Source: Phoronis australis (Eukaryota; Phoronida; Phoronidae). Taken from it: DNA of 64,000 bases. Position numbers and translations under genes: made by a program. This document shows positions 38,041 through 50,462 of this stretch, one piece after another. Each line of letters starts with the position of its first letter. Within the stretch, counting starts at the first letter, position 1. Location of the stretch: the NCBI GenBank assembly GCA_002633005.1, contig NMRA01000293.1, positions 149,198 through 213,197 of the forward strand, in the 5' to 3' direction. The notes below the pieces were generated by a model, which was not told the origin of the DNA, searched no databases, and saw only the letters and a list, made by a program, of their open reading frames with translations.

Positions 38041-39837
38041 TTTTTTTAAAGTGATATATATTTATTGAAGAATACACAGAACATACAAAGAAATAACAAA
38101 CCCAGAAACTGCGAATCATTATATCTGGGTTGTAAACAATTTATAAATGAAACTAATATACATAGAGGTATATACAATTAAGTAGTATCTAATATAAGTA
38201 TTCCAATACTTAGATATGCTAATACAAATATATAAAAACAAAAATATGTACAGATTCATGTATGGAAATCATATACAACAATATTGATAAACGGTACATA
38301 AAGATTTACTAACGTTGCTTAGGAGGAATTCGTTGAGAACGAGGTCAAGGTTAGGACTACCATTCAATAGTAATGTAACTGTAGTAGGGATATTATTACA
38401 AGAATTGAGAGCGTTAACAATTGATAGGTTTTCATTTAGTGCACGAAAGAGTGAGTCTATCAGGTATACGATGAGGGGACATTTGAAGAAAATATGAGGA
38501 TAAGATTGATGGTCACCACGTTTACAGTTTGGAGAGACATTAGTAAAGTTGTGCCTGAACTTGTCAGAGTTGAGGAAAAGGCCACATCATGATCTGTACA
38601 ATGATATTTCGTTATCGCAGGGAAGGGAGAATTGAGTCAAGGGTGTTGAGTAATCAAAATTATGAAAAACAGTTCTAGAATTATTTTTTATACTCGTAAA
38701 AGAGTTGCTTTCCTTAACAGAGACTGGAAAAGAATTCCAGTTGTTGATGCACATCATGACTGTAGACCTTCTGAATGCCTGACTGAACAACGGAGGAATT
38801 GCATATGGGGTGGAGGATCTCAAATCACTACAACGGCCTTGTCTAGGGTATAGATCAATTTTTTTTTTGACAGAAACGTTGTTGACATTGTATATTACCT
38901 TGAAAGTAAATGTGGTCATGTGAAGATTGCGTCGAGTAGACAGTTTGGGCCACTTGAGACTATTCAAAACCTTAACACTATTGGATCCCCTGTAAGCTCC
39001 GGTTATGAGTAAGGCAGCTTGATATTGTAACTTCTCCAAATGTTGGAGTGCACCCGTATTGGCAGACTGATATATAACATCACAATAATCAATGCGTGGA
39101 AGTATAAAGGATTTAAACAAAACTTCAAATGTGTAGAATTCAGATGACGAGAGACAAGCTTAAGTGGGTTAATAAGTTCCTGAGTTTTTTGTACGAGCTC
39201 CCGAACGTGAGGGGTGAATGAGAGTTTTTCATCTAATAGTATACCCAGATGTATGTGCGACTGTTTTCTAGGAATGATTTCATCATCAAGTTTAAGGTCA
39301 TAAGACGGGTCAACAAGGAAGAGAGCATTAACAGATTTGGAGAAGGTGAGATCAACGCTTTTTTTCTGGTTTAAAATTCATTCTCCATTCTTGTGACCAA
39401 TAGCTGAGTTTATTTAAGTCGTGTTGAAGCTGCAAAGAGCATTCAGGGCTGCTACCAGCGAAGGGGTAAAAAAGCGCCGTGTCATCTGCATAAAGGTATG
39501 TGCTACATGACAGGTTATCAGGAAGGTCATTAATATAAACCAAGAAGAGAAGAGGGCCCAATACGCTACCCTGCGGTACACCTGCGTTTACAAATTCAGG
39601 AGGGGATAAAGTTGAAAGTACGCCGTCGACACGAACACTGTATGTTCTTTCGGAGAGATATGAGGTGATCATGTTTAAAAGATTACCAGTAATGCCATAG
39701 GATCGAAGTTTGTGAAGTAGAATGTCGTGAGGGACACAGTCGAAAGCAGAAGCTATATCTAGAAAAATGGACCTGACACTCTCGTCCTTCTCAAAATGTA
39801 AATGAATCTCATGTACTATTTCAACAAGTTGTGCCAC
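38041..39837 (-). mobile_element. 5'-truncated non-LTR retrotransposon (jockey/CR1-like), recent insertion
   Basis: The element reads on the minus strand and ends in a short A tail (ttttttt at 38041). Its reverse transcriptase frame (39837-39352) shows FLDIASAFDCVPHDILLHKL, GVPQGSVLGPLLFLVYINDL and the catalytic YADD box, then breaks at an A homopolymer near 39360 and continues in another frame to about 38587, with FKSFILPRIDYCDVIY in its C-terminal part. The 5' part (endonuclease) is missing. A perfect 15-bp target duplication shows insertion by target-primed reverse transcription and little decay since. It lies about 120 bp past the lipase stop codon, in the same orientation. Confidence 0.9.
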
Positions 39838-39852
39838 GGTGACAGTTACGAT
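39838..39852. repeat. Right 15-bp target-site duplication of LINE
   Basis: Identical to 38026-38040. Removing the element and one copy restores a continuous GAT-rich tract. Confidence 0.92.
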
Positions 39853-39878
39853 GATGCTGGCGATGGTGGATGTGTGAC

Positions 39879-39926
<48 letters not shown>
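39879..39926. repeat. (TGA)n microsatellite
   Basis: About sixteen uninterrupted TGA units just downstream of the lipase stop codon, likely polymorphic. Confidence 0.95.
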
Positions 39927-39927
<1 letters not shown>

Positions 39928-39957
39928 GATATGATGATGAGTATAAAACTGCTCAAC

Positions 39958-42900
39958 TCACATAGTGCCGTGTTCTCCACTTTGAACTTCAACTTTATCG
40001 ACGTCAAGAAAATCGTTGTAGAGCAAGGACGAGACTGACTTGTACTTGGTGTATTCGACCAGGGCATTGTTAATCTTTCCAAGGTCAATCCGTGACGTAA
40101 TCATCTTGCCGAGATTGGACTCCCCCCTCACTCTTTCGTCTTTGCTAAAGTTGATGAGAAGACGAAGAACACTTTAAAGCTAAAATTTAGGCCTTCCCAT
40201 GAAGGACAAACGCATCATGCAGCCAAAACTGGTCTTTGATTTGGTCACGAAGTGAACCCTGTCGTCGATGTTGATCACGTTTCCCCGAGTCCATTAACCA
40301 ACTGGATAGGCTTTCATAAAGCGTTTTCAAAATTTTGAGGGTTGGCGAAATTTACGTGTTCTTTGTTACAAAAATTTAAACTTACATTTTGCCCTAGGCC
40401 TACTTAGCTGGCTAAATACGAAAATCGAACGTATTTGGTCTCGTGCTCGCAATCTTATAATATTCGTATACCGCGGTAAGATTCTACTACTATCAACATC
40501 GGAACCATCAGCGACACAAGAAAACGCTTTAGAAATTACTGAGGTTGGCCAACCCGAAAATTCAGAAATGGCGCATTCGCACTTTGCGTACTCATTCTGC
40601 TGTAATTCAAGACTGGGTGAGCGTGGTAGTATTCAACCCAAAGCGCTTCATTTAAGAATTTTTCACTGTCTGTCAATTACACAGAGCAAAAACATCTGAA
40701 AATTACGATAGCCACATAGTCACCTGGTAAGGGCTATTTTAGATGTCTGTCCTTGGTCTCCTTTGATTTGTACTTCAACTAGACCCCGGGGACTCTTCCT
40801 TGACGTTGATTTTGACGTCACAAGGGTGATGAAATAATGTCGGTCTGCAAAGATGCACACGATGTAACCATTTTCATGGTTTGCCATTTCACATTCGCAA
40901 AATAAAATACGAAATAGGTACCGGTCGGCGATGACTGAGAACACATGAGAATTAGAATTTTAATGATTGTTCCCTGGAATCCACTACACTGTAAATACTG
41001 GTGGTTATTGGAATCCCGCCCAAACAGGGGTATACTAGTATCCAGGATTTTTGAAAAGGAGGGGGGTGGGATCAAGGATTTTTTTAAAAAGGGGGGTCCA
41101 ATTCAACAATTTGAAAATTCTAGATTTGATGTCACTGAAATCAAGGAAAAATGGAGGTTCGGACCCCCTGAGGTCTACCTATGCGAAGGATCAAATAGAA
41201 ATCTTAAAATGATTTCTGTAGGCCCGTGCTGTAATTTTTAAAAAAATTTTTGCAACGTTCTTTGTAATTCATATAGTGTCCAAAAGGAAGATCTAGTGGA
41301 ATGCAATTCTGGTATTGCATAAACTGTAATGCTCCCAATATAAGACATTAGCATGAAAGAACCTATTTTATAAAGCAAAGCTACCAAAAAATCTCTTGGT
41401 GTGGCAAGAAGCAGGTTCATATTAGTTTTATTTTGAGCAGACAGGAATACGCCATTTAAGTTAAAACTGGTGACTCGACGACGGGATGTGTTGTGGAATC
41501 GTTGTCCAGTTCCTAACATTTTTTACTTACTACAGAATGTAGTTGTATTCTGCGTCTGCAGATACATGCGTCCTCTGGCGTCAGAGAGTTCAGCATTAAG
41601 TCCCATACGCGAGCATTTCGTTTGAGTGCAGTCAAGACATTTTCCCGCCACAAAGTTGTCGTAAGACGAGCACGGGAAGGCGTTGAAGGGACACCTTGAG
41701 TTGATTGATTCAGTGAAGTAATCGCATGCTCTTGCATGGTTGCAAGCAACGGCGGCCTCAGCACCTGAAACGACGTCGGGTGGTAAGTACAACTGACGAC
41801 ATGTAAGATTTGATTTACAAAAAAATTTCGTAAAATAAAACGAGGTTGCCAATAGTTCACGTGCATAATTTATAATTCAAATTTGGTCAACGGGGTGCAA
41901 CATACCTAAAGGGATTAAAGTTTTCCCTCTGATATTATGCATGTGCATGTGGGATATGGCGGGAAGTGAACTTCCGTTGCTTTGTGTAGGAATACGAGAC
42001 CGATTTTATGAGAGTAAAAGCTTAATTCGTTTTTCATTTTTGGTCAGCTAAACGTAACGCAATGCAGCTTCAAGTAGCTTAAACCGCTTTCTCTAACAAG
42101 AAAACTCGAAGACACTGGAACTTTTTTAGGAATTTACTCAAGTTGATTTGACTTTTCATGGGAGTTTTGTCAAAAGTTTGGAAATTTCTGGAAAACACTT
42201 CAAGAATTTTGCTCCAGATGGTTACATAGGTCAAATACATTTGAGTATTTTAGCGAACAGGAAATGGCGGAAATCACTCATGCCACAGCAGTGACCTTCA
42301 AATCCCAAATTTGTGGTCCAGTTTTCACAAAAAAGGAAACCATTCCAGTTGTTCACCACTCTCTTCAAGCTTACAAACGAGCCATGTGTCAAAATATGTG
42401 ATTTACCATTTTCCCATGTTTGCCCGACTTCCCCTGGCTAGGACCGTCGTTTTAAAGTTGCGGCACTTTGTTATTTTCTCTGCAGATATTTTCATGTTTA
42501 CCTAACGGGCATCCTTAAGGCAATGCACACATTAGCAATTAATTGTGGTCCACTGATTGCGTTTCATTAGTATTAAAAATAGATCAGTTGAACTTTAACA
42601 TACTTAATTGATCCAGTTTTGTCAGGCTCCAAACTGCTCCAACCACTTTCTTAGAAAGCGACGTCGGACATCCCGGTTGGTCGTGGCCTCCATTCGGATA
42701 GAAATCAACATGGCCGACGGCATCTTCAGTTCCAAATCCTAACGAAAGGAGGCTGCTGGTGTCTGTGTGGATGACGTCAACGAATTTGGCGTCACTGGGG
42801 TCCAGACGGACTATTTGATCTGTGCCTTCAAACAATGGACGCACGGGATCAAGACCTGAAAATGATCATGTTTATTGAAATTGAGCTATTAGGGAAATTC

Positions 42901-45450
42901 GATTTACATTATTAACCAATTAAAATTTTAAAAACATAGGTTTTTGATCGAGTAGAAATAGTTTTATCGTAGTCGTCAGCAGTTTTTTATCAAAGCGAAG
43001 TGGAGTGGCCGTCTGGGATATTATCAGCTGTTCACCAATATCTAGGCCTAGTGATAAGTTGTTTATAAACCGGTCACAACAACGAGCGCACAAACTTAAT
43101 AGCCAATTAAAGCCTGCAAGGTGTAATTCTTTCACAGATTCGTCCGATGTGACTGCATGTTATGATGAGCGCCTGGCCTTGGAGGGTCGGTCAATTTCAA
43201 TTTAAGATAAAATAAGAAATGAATGAAGTGGTTTGCTAGTCAAAAATAACACCCATGAGCTTCAGGTATCAGGTTAGTCTAGAACTCTGAACACTCACCT
43301 GTGATCCTACCCAGCCCTGGAACAGCAGTGCCCGCGTATCCGGCGATGTGGCCTCCCATGTTGTGACCAATGACGTGAATGTCGCCAGGTGTCGTTTCCG
43401 TGTTGTCCACCAATAGGTTGATGACTTTGGCCACGAGAGCGCCAACCACACGAGTGTTTGCTACCGACTGCATGTAACGCGGGCCAGCACCGGCTCGCCA
43501 GTCGACAGCAATGACATTGTAAGCATCCTGAAAGAGGATGTTCAGTACCCGGATTCTAATCTCCAGATTGAATTCTCAGTTATATTTTCAGTTCTACATA
43601 GAGCAAAATCAACACAAACCACACGACTATAACCAGTGCGTGTTCGAGAGAACTATGATTAACCCGTATCCGATTGGTGTTTAAGTTCGCGCTCATCTGA
43701 TAGACTAGTTCGTAGACGGTTCCGACTTAGTGTAGCTCATGATAGATCATCGTAAAAATGATGTCGAGTAAAAATATGAACCAAGGCTGGTCCTCCCAAC
43801 AGGTGCACAAGTCGGTCTCCTCTACACAATATTTTTTTACATTTAACTTTGCATTGATGTCTTCCTGTATGCAAACCTTTAATTACCGTCTCACTTTCCA
43901 TGTATAAACTGCGCTGGTCTTAGATCGTATGTAAAGATACCCTTTTCGCTTGAGTTCAATTAACAACGTCGTAAAACGGATTTTAACAGAAGTTAGCTCA
44001 GTTGAAACCCAAATAATACTCATTTAACACAACTCCAACTACTTTCAAACTCAGCTGAATTTGATTATTAATTTCAAATTTACTTTTTATTTTGTTAGTG
44101 CACCACCAGTTAAAATAACGGCCCTAATAAGTGACTGCTGACTCATAGGTACTCACTCAACTACCATATGTAGTGAGGTTTACGAAAAAACACCACCTAC
44201 TTTAAAAAGTAAAGAATTATAGGAAAATGCGCTAAATACTGATGAAAGTTACGAAATGTTTATATTTTAGTCATAGCTTTCAACTGACGAAACTCATACT
44301 ATGTTCTAAGTTGATGAATATAAAGCAAAGGGTATTTTAAATCCGAAGCACCGATGCAAACCCTATCTTACAGTAAACCAGATTGTACACTTGTCTAGTA
44401 TACTGATTAGAATACTAAAAATAATTCATTGGTACAGAGTGGTAACAAACAAACGGTGTTTTGTGTATTTTTATGATATGTACGCACGCAATCCCCGTAA
44501 CTTGCCTTTTGAAGGAGTTCCTGAGTCATTTTCTGTACCCAGTCGCGATGTGCGTTGTGAGCAAATCCGTGAATGATGAACTTTGTGGGGTAACTGCCGT
44601 TAAAGTTGGACTGTCGAATAGATGATGGGTCATTATAAAGTATTTCTTGTTCAAAGTCCTTGCCTGGATTTGTCCTATAATGAATATCACGCGGTACTTT
44701 GAACACAATATTGTGACTATTTCATCCTTTGAAATTTCTATCGTCAATTACTACACATGAAGTCAAAATTTGAAAAAATAAATTCTGGTTGCTGTTCAAG
44801 ATAGTTACTACTTTCAATAACTAATTTATGAACCAACAACCTAAGTATCACCACATCAAGACTAGAAATTCCCAAGGCAACGATTGCATTTTTCAGCTGC
44901 GAATTTGTGGTAGAAGAAAAACATGACTTTCTTCAGGAAGACAGTCAAACAATGTCCAGTAATTCTAAAAAGTTCACCTGTATTAAAAAAATATACACAA
45001 TGACTTTTAGTGTAAGGATTTGGGATAGTTTAAACGCCGCCTTTATCGGTATACGTCACGTGCTCTCTGTGGTCATGAAGTATATAGAAAAATGTATTAA
45101 AATCTGATCTCCAAGCATCCGGAAACAATTGTAGTACCTCGTGTACAGGAAAAATCTTGTGTCGATATTGGCCGGGGAGGCGGGTAGCAGAGTTACTGGA
45201 CGGGAGTTGCTTCTCCACGGAAAGTCGGTTGTGAAGCAGCCGATACCTTCATCCTTGTAACACACCTCACGATCCAACAGGAACCCTATAATGTAGGTCG
45301 TTAAAGAAACAGTTTTAACAAAAAATGAATGATTACTTGGACACTGGATAAAGATAGCTTCTCAAAAGATCTTTTAGCTATTGACCAATGGAGACTAAAC
45401 TTACCAAAACTAGTGGTGAAAAGTGCAATATATGGAACCAGCCACCTCAT
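39958..45450 (-). CDS. PNLIP-like: Pancreatic-lipase family protein with Ser-to-Asn active site (predicted inactive)
   Basis: Eight exons on the minus strand keep frame throughout: 45405-45450, 45138-45285, 44506-44716, 43299-43527, 42604-42855, 41531-41764, 40724-40844 and 39958-40171 (stop TGA), 484 residues, close to the family's 465. Residues 1-16 ([16 protein letters not shown]) form a signal peptide, so the product is secreted. The family start ([19 protein letters not shown]), [41 protein letters not shown] and [16 protein letters not shown] are all present. The nucleophile motif GxSxG reads GHNMG, with Asn191 (codon 43360-43362) for Ser, while the triad Asp214 and His305 ([14 protein letters not shown]) are kept. 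The last two exons resemble a PLAT domain ([35 protein letters not shown]), less certain than the catalytic part. Intron 3 uses a GC donor (aaaag/gcaagt). Confidence 0.93.
41040..41098. repeat. Tandem pair of gga(t)nT-A-G-rich motif in lipase intron
   Basis: Two adjacent copies of atc(c/a)aggatttttt-aaaagg-ggggg. Similar words (atcctggatccgcccctg, inverted) lie at about 55900-55918, so this may be a fragment of the same MITE family as 35951-36248. Confidence 0.4.
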
Positions 45451-45503
45451 TTCGATACTTTCCTTGTGTAATGAATTGAAACATATGACTCGTCGCACGC
45501 TCG

Positions 45504-45510
45504 CTTTATA
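45504..45510 (-). promoter_or_regulatory. TATA box of the lipase gene
   Basis: On the minus strand gatataaagc lies 55-60 bases before the lipase ATG. A start site about 30 bases downstream would leave a 5' UTR of roughly 30 bases, typical for a TATA-driven tissue-specific gene. There is no in-frame ATG upstream of MRW. Confidence 0.5.
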
Positions 45511-46638
45511 TCAGTTCAAGCGCGATCGTTTGCGCAGGAATATTTCCCTGATATTACCAATAGACCCTTTACATTTACTATAGTTTAGTTCCGGTTTCGC
45601 AACGGAATTATAGTCACAGTACTCTATTTCATTAGCTATGGATATTTTTCCTAGGCATCTCCAAAAATTAAATGAATCAATTCAACAAAACTTTTATTCA
45701 GTACAAAGTATCTTTACAAAAATACGTTAAAGTAAACTATCCGTTCGTCTTTCAAAAATGTTAATAACAAATTGTTTATCTGCAGCAAGAAGTTGGACCA
45801 GCGCTATAAAAGCTTATCGTATCCACAGTTTTTGGTAGAAAGTCAACGTGACGAAGTCTGATGTAGTCTCGGAAGTACTTGTCCCAATTTTAGATAGCAG
45901 TAAGCACGTGCTCAGGATTTAACGTTTGCTGAACTTTGGGGTTTCTTCCCAAACATATCACCCTTGTTGCTACTTTCTTCGACTGAGCCCCGAGGACCCT
46001 CAATCCATTATGACTATTAAAACGTGATCCAGGCGTATCAAGCACAGAATTTTCTGACAAAGTGCTTAGGTGAAATTTGGGTGCAAAAGGGCCTTAGCAA
46101 ATTTATCGCTAAAAATGAGCCTATAAATTTATTGGCATTTTCCTGTGGAGTCGATGAGCGGGATTCCATCCTCCAGTGAATTGGTGAAAATAGTTTGACT
46201 TTCCAGTGGTTCGAGTTGCCCTTGCTGCATCGAAAAATCTGACGCTGATGTATGACGTAGACCTAATCTGAAAAGTGTACGTAACATCCGTGGGAACATA
46301 ATTGGCCGAACCAGGCCTCGCATATCTAAGTTCAACTGATCGAGAGAGCTGCACCTAGAGGGCAATACGTCATTTTCAGTTGTTTTCTCATTAAGGTTAT
46401 AACTGTCGGAGACACATCCTTTCTGTTACGGTTTTGCGCGTCAGTTTGCATCCAAGCTTTATGTTACTTGTACTAAAGTCCCTGTCATACAAAACACGTT
46501 CTGAGCATGCCCGAGATCATCTTTTTCTTCTTGTTCTTCGTTGCATTATATCTCAGTCTCCATGTACAATACTGGAAACCAGGGCTCATTCATTGAGTAG
46601 GGCACTCAGGATAAATGAATTCTCATGATAAAATAATG

Positions 46639-46680
46639 ATGGTGGTGGTGGTGGTGGTGGTGGTCGTGGTGGTGGTGATG
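46639..46680. repeat. (GTG)n microsatellite, copy A
   Basis: About fourteen GTG units with one GTC interruption; an identical tract is at 49363-49403 in copy B. Confidence 0.9.
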
Positions 46681-47098
46681 ATGATAAGACAAATTACTTG
46701 AAGTAAAATTGATTTAGTAATGGTTTTCTTGCCCAGGACTCTCATTTTTAGACCCTACGTTAATCAGACTTACTACCTTTTTGATTTTTTTGAAATTTCA
46801 GTGTAAAGTTAGGCTAATTTGTAAACAAACTCGCGTTGAATTATATTCCTAATGTAGTAAATGGAGCCATCTTCACAAATTAATGAGACAAGCTGAGAAA
46901 ACGCGCAACATACGTCACGAGTACAACTCCGTCCACATGGTTCTTGCACAGATTGTACAACGCGGCGTCTGCCGCCTCCGATTTATTCTGGTTCGTCGAT
47001 TAGTCATAGAAATGACGTACGAGTAACTTAGCAACGAAGGTTGACGACCCAACAATTACAAGGACGCAAAAGGGTACCCAGTCGACAGAGGGCCTTAA

Positions 47099-47813
47099 AG
47101 GAGAATGCCACCCAAAAAACTATTTTGCGTCAATTTGGATCGAGTAGTTCCACTCGATAGCAGCAAGTTCAGTTCTTATACCTGACACCCGACGGCAGAC
47201 GGAGGTGTTGGAATTAACCAATGACGTCAGAGTTACGAACGCATTTGGTTCAGCAATTCACAACATGCTTACTGGTGTCAGCTTATCGCTCAAATTCAAC
47301 GTTTTACACCAATAAATCACCAAACTTCGATATAAAGCCCTACACATCGAGTTCTTGGACAAACGTGTTGTTTTATTTCGCTGTTATGGATTTATAGGTA
47401 TTTGAACGACACCGTAGCCTATAAAGTTCCGTGGCAAGCCAATTTACCAAGGTCGGTCGCTGGAGTTTGGGGTCTGTTCGGTGATAAATTCGAATTATTC
47501 TTCCGTGAAATACAGACAGGCCGGAGAACATAGCTGTGTATTGTGACTTTAGTCTTGCGATTTTTTCAGTTCTAAACACACAACACGCTTGTTATCCCGG
47601 CCAGTGGCTCCGAGGAACCCGATCAGACCCGTCGCGGCCGCCGGGACTGAAGACATTACGAATATAAACCAGCCAAAGTTGGAAACTAAACTTCCACGAA
47701 ATTTCAAATCTCAGTACTTACTTGTCGGGGGCCGCGAAGTCATGTTCCCCTTCCACAGAACTGTCGTGGCAAAAGTTGTACAGTAAACATGATTCGAATA
47801 ATGTATATGTATA
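47099..47813. mobile_element. Left part of TTAA-flanked DNA element, copy A
   Basis: TTAA (47095-47098) then aggagaatgccaccc, the same left end as the complete element at 49791-51093. The alignment to copy B stops at 47813, before the right end. Confidence 0.55.
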
Positions 47814-47929
47814 TCGAGAAAAAGATTCCCCTAACATCTGACCATACAGTACATGTAGCATTTAAAATCGAGTTATTGTTTCACAACACAACTTTCTGTG
47901 AGCAAACACGTACTGAATTATTTTTTTAG

Positions 47930-48577
47930 AATTTTATTCAATATAATAGGTGCAGTACAGATCACACAATTACAGATGCTTTTTGTTCTAGTCAAGGAAC
48001 AGTTAAGGGGTTAACTTACAGTGCTAATACATGTATATACAAAGGTAATTTGACAATGGAGGAAAGATAAACACAGTAGAGGCTAGGATTCATTAGACTT
48101 CGCAAACAAGGTCAAGACCTTGCCAGCGTTCTATAAGTTCACAGTACTTCATTTTGTTCATATATTAAACCGTTCAGTAGACATGTAGAAAGCAACTTCC
48201 TTTTTAAACATTGCAAGGCACGGATGTTTTCACTTCAATCTTTGTTTATAAATGTGGTATTTTCCGAGGGAAAGAATCATACTTTGTAAAACTGCCTCCA
48301 CCTGAACAACAAACAGAACTGATTTTACAGAGAGTTCTAAACTAATTCCAACAGCATCTTCGAGCCAGTTATATACATTATTCCAAAACTTCTGAGTTAC
48401 GTTACAAGACCAGTACACATGGACAATAGATTCAATTTCGCTTAAGCAAAAAGTGCACAATGGGCTATCAGTTACGCCAATCTTGTATAAAAATTCATTA
48501 CAGCCTATGATTCTGTGAATCAGCCTAAACTGGAACCATCTCAGAGAAGCATCTTCTGTGAATGAATAGATGTAAGA
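47930..48577 (-). mobile_element. LINE 3' fragment with zinc-binding (zf-RVT-like) domain, cut by N gap
   Basis: The minus-strand frame 48460-48230 reads CTFCLSEIESIVHVYWSC followed by N-x-W residues, the CxxC..H..C pattern of the zinc-binding domain after the reverse transcriptase in many LINEs. The fragment ends at the N on its 5' side. It is absent from copy B of the duplication, so it looks like an insertion present on one haplotype only. Confidence 0.7.
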
Positions 48578-48578
48578 N

Positions 48579-50462
48579 AGTCTGATGTAGTCTCGGAAGT
48601 ACTTGTCCCAATTTTAGATAGCAGTAAGCACGTGCTCAGGATTTAACGTTTGCTGAACTTTGGGGTTTCTTCCCAAACATATCACCCTTGTTGCTACTTT
48701 CTTCGACTGAGCCCCGAGGACCCTCAATCCATTATGACTATTAAAACGTGATCCAGGCGTATCAAGCACAGAATTTTCTGACAAAGTGCTTAGGTGAAAT
48801 TTGGGTGCAAAAGGGCCTTAGCAAATTTATCGCTAAAAATGAGCCTATAAATTTATTGGCATTTTCCTGTGGAGTCGATGAGCGGGATTCCATCCTCCAG
48901 TGAATTGGTGAAAATAGTTTGACTTTCCAGTGGTTCGAGTTGCCCTTGCTGCATCGAAAAATCTGACGCTGATGTATGACGTAGACCTAATCTGAAAAGT
49001 GTACGTAACATCCGTGGGAACATAATTGGCCGAACCAGGCCTCGCATATCTAAGTTCAACTGATCGAGAGAGCTGCACCTAGAGGGCAATACGTCATTTT
49101 CAGTTGTTTTCTCATTAAGGTTATAACTGTCGGAGACACATCCTTTCTGTTACGGTTTTGCGCGTCAGTTTGCATCCAAGCTTTATGTTACTTGTACTAA
49201 AGTCCCTGTCATACAAAACACGTTCTGAGCATGCCCGAGATCATCTTTTTCTTCTTGTTCTTCGTTGCATTATATCTCAGTCTCCATGTACAATACTGGA
49301 AACCAGGGCTCATTCATTGAGTAGGGCACTCAGGATAAATGAATTCTCATGATAAAATAATGATGGTGGTGGTGGTGGTGGTGGTGGTCGTGGTGGTGGT
49401 GATGATGATAAGACAAATTACTTGAAGTAAAATTGATTTAGTAATGGTTTTCTTGCCCAGGACTCTCATTTTTAGACCCTACGTTAATCAGACTTACTAC
49501 CTTTTTGATTTTTTTTTTGAAATTTCAGTGTAAAGTTAGGCTAATTTGTAAACAAACTCGCGTTAAATTTTATTCCTAATATAGTAAATGGAGCCATCTT
49601 CACAAATTGATGAGACAAGCTGAGAAAACGCGCAACATACGTCTCGAGTACAACTCCGTCCACATGGTTCTTGCCGCCTCCGATTTATTCTGGTTCGTCG
49701 ATTAGTCATAGAAATGATGTCGAGTAACTTAGCAACGAAGGTTGACGACCCCAAGGACGCAAAAGTGTACCCAGTCGACAGAGGCTTTAAAGGAGAATGC
49801 CACCCAAAAAGAACTATTTTGTGTCAATTTAGATCGAATTGTTCCACTCGATAAAAGCAAGTTCATTTCTTATACCTGACACCTGACGGCAGACGGAGGT
49901 GTTGGAATTAACCAATGACGTCAGAGTTACGAACGCAGTCGGTTCAGCAGTTCACAACAGGCTTATCTTCAAACTTCGATATAAAACCCTACACATCTAG
50001 TTCTTGAACAAACGTGTTGTTTTATTTCGCTGTTATGGATTTATAGGTATTTGAACGCCACCGTAGCCTACAAAGTTCCGCGGCAAGCCAATTTACCAAG
50101 GTCGGTCGCGGGAGTTTGGGGTTTGTTCGGTGATAAATTCGAATTATTCTTCCGTGAAATACAGACAGGCCGGAGAACATAGCTGTGTATTGTGATTTTA
50201 GACTTATGATTTTTTTCAGTTCTAAACACACGACACGCTTGTTATCCCGGCCAATGGCTCCGCGGAACCCGATCAGGCCCGTCGCGGCCGCCGGGACTGA
50301 AGACATTATAATATAAACCAGCCAAACTTGGAAACTAAACTTCCATGAAATTGCAAATCTCAGTACTTACTCGTCGGGGGCCGCGAAGTCATGTTCCTCT
50401 TCCACAGAACTGTCGTGGCAAAAGTTGTACAGTAACCATGATTCGAATAATGTATATGTATA
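48579..50462. repeat. Direct duplication around N gap 2, copy B
   Basis: Partner of 45855-47813. It starts directly after the N and continues into unique sequence at 50463 where copy A diverges. Confidence 0.9.
49363..49403. repeat. (GTG)n microsatellite, copy B
   Basis: Same tract, same GTC interruption, as at 46639-46680. Confidence 0.9.

Larger units (their letters stand above)
45855..47813. repeat. Direct duplication around N gap 2, copy A
   Basis: Matches 48579-50462. The first 900 bp look identical, including a (GTG)n tract; from about 46.9 kb on, the copies differ by substitutions and indels up to roughly 20-35 bp. It holds no firm gene. Confidence 0.9.

Noticed and set aside
41238-41519. 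Minus-strand ORF as the lipase exon after 41531
   Set aside because: It lacks PLAT-like sequence; the exons at 40724-40844 and 39958-40171 keep phase and resemble the domain better.
46121-46365. Minus-strand ORFs of 77-78 codons, repeated at 48845-49089
   Set aside because: Identity between copies reflects assembly duplication, not selection; two overlapping frames and no recognised family.
50022-50306. 94-codon minus-strand ORF starting MSSVPAAATGLIGF
   Set aside because: Copy A has a frameshift and amino-acid changes in the same stretch, and it lies inside the TTAA element.
45855-50462. The two direct copies as LTRs of a retrovirus-like element
   Set aside because: The copies are longer than the DNA between them, there is no gag-pol between them, the ends are not TG..CA, and the second starts exactly at an N.
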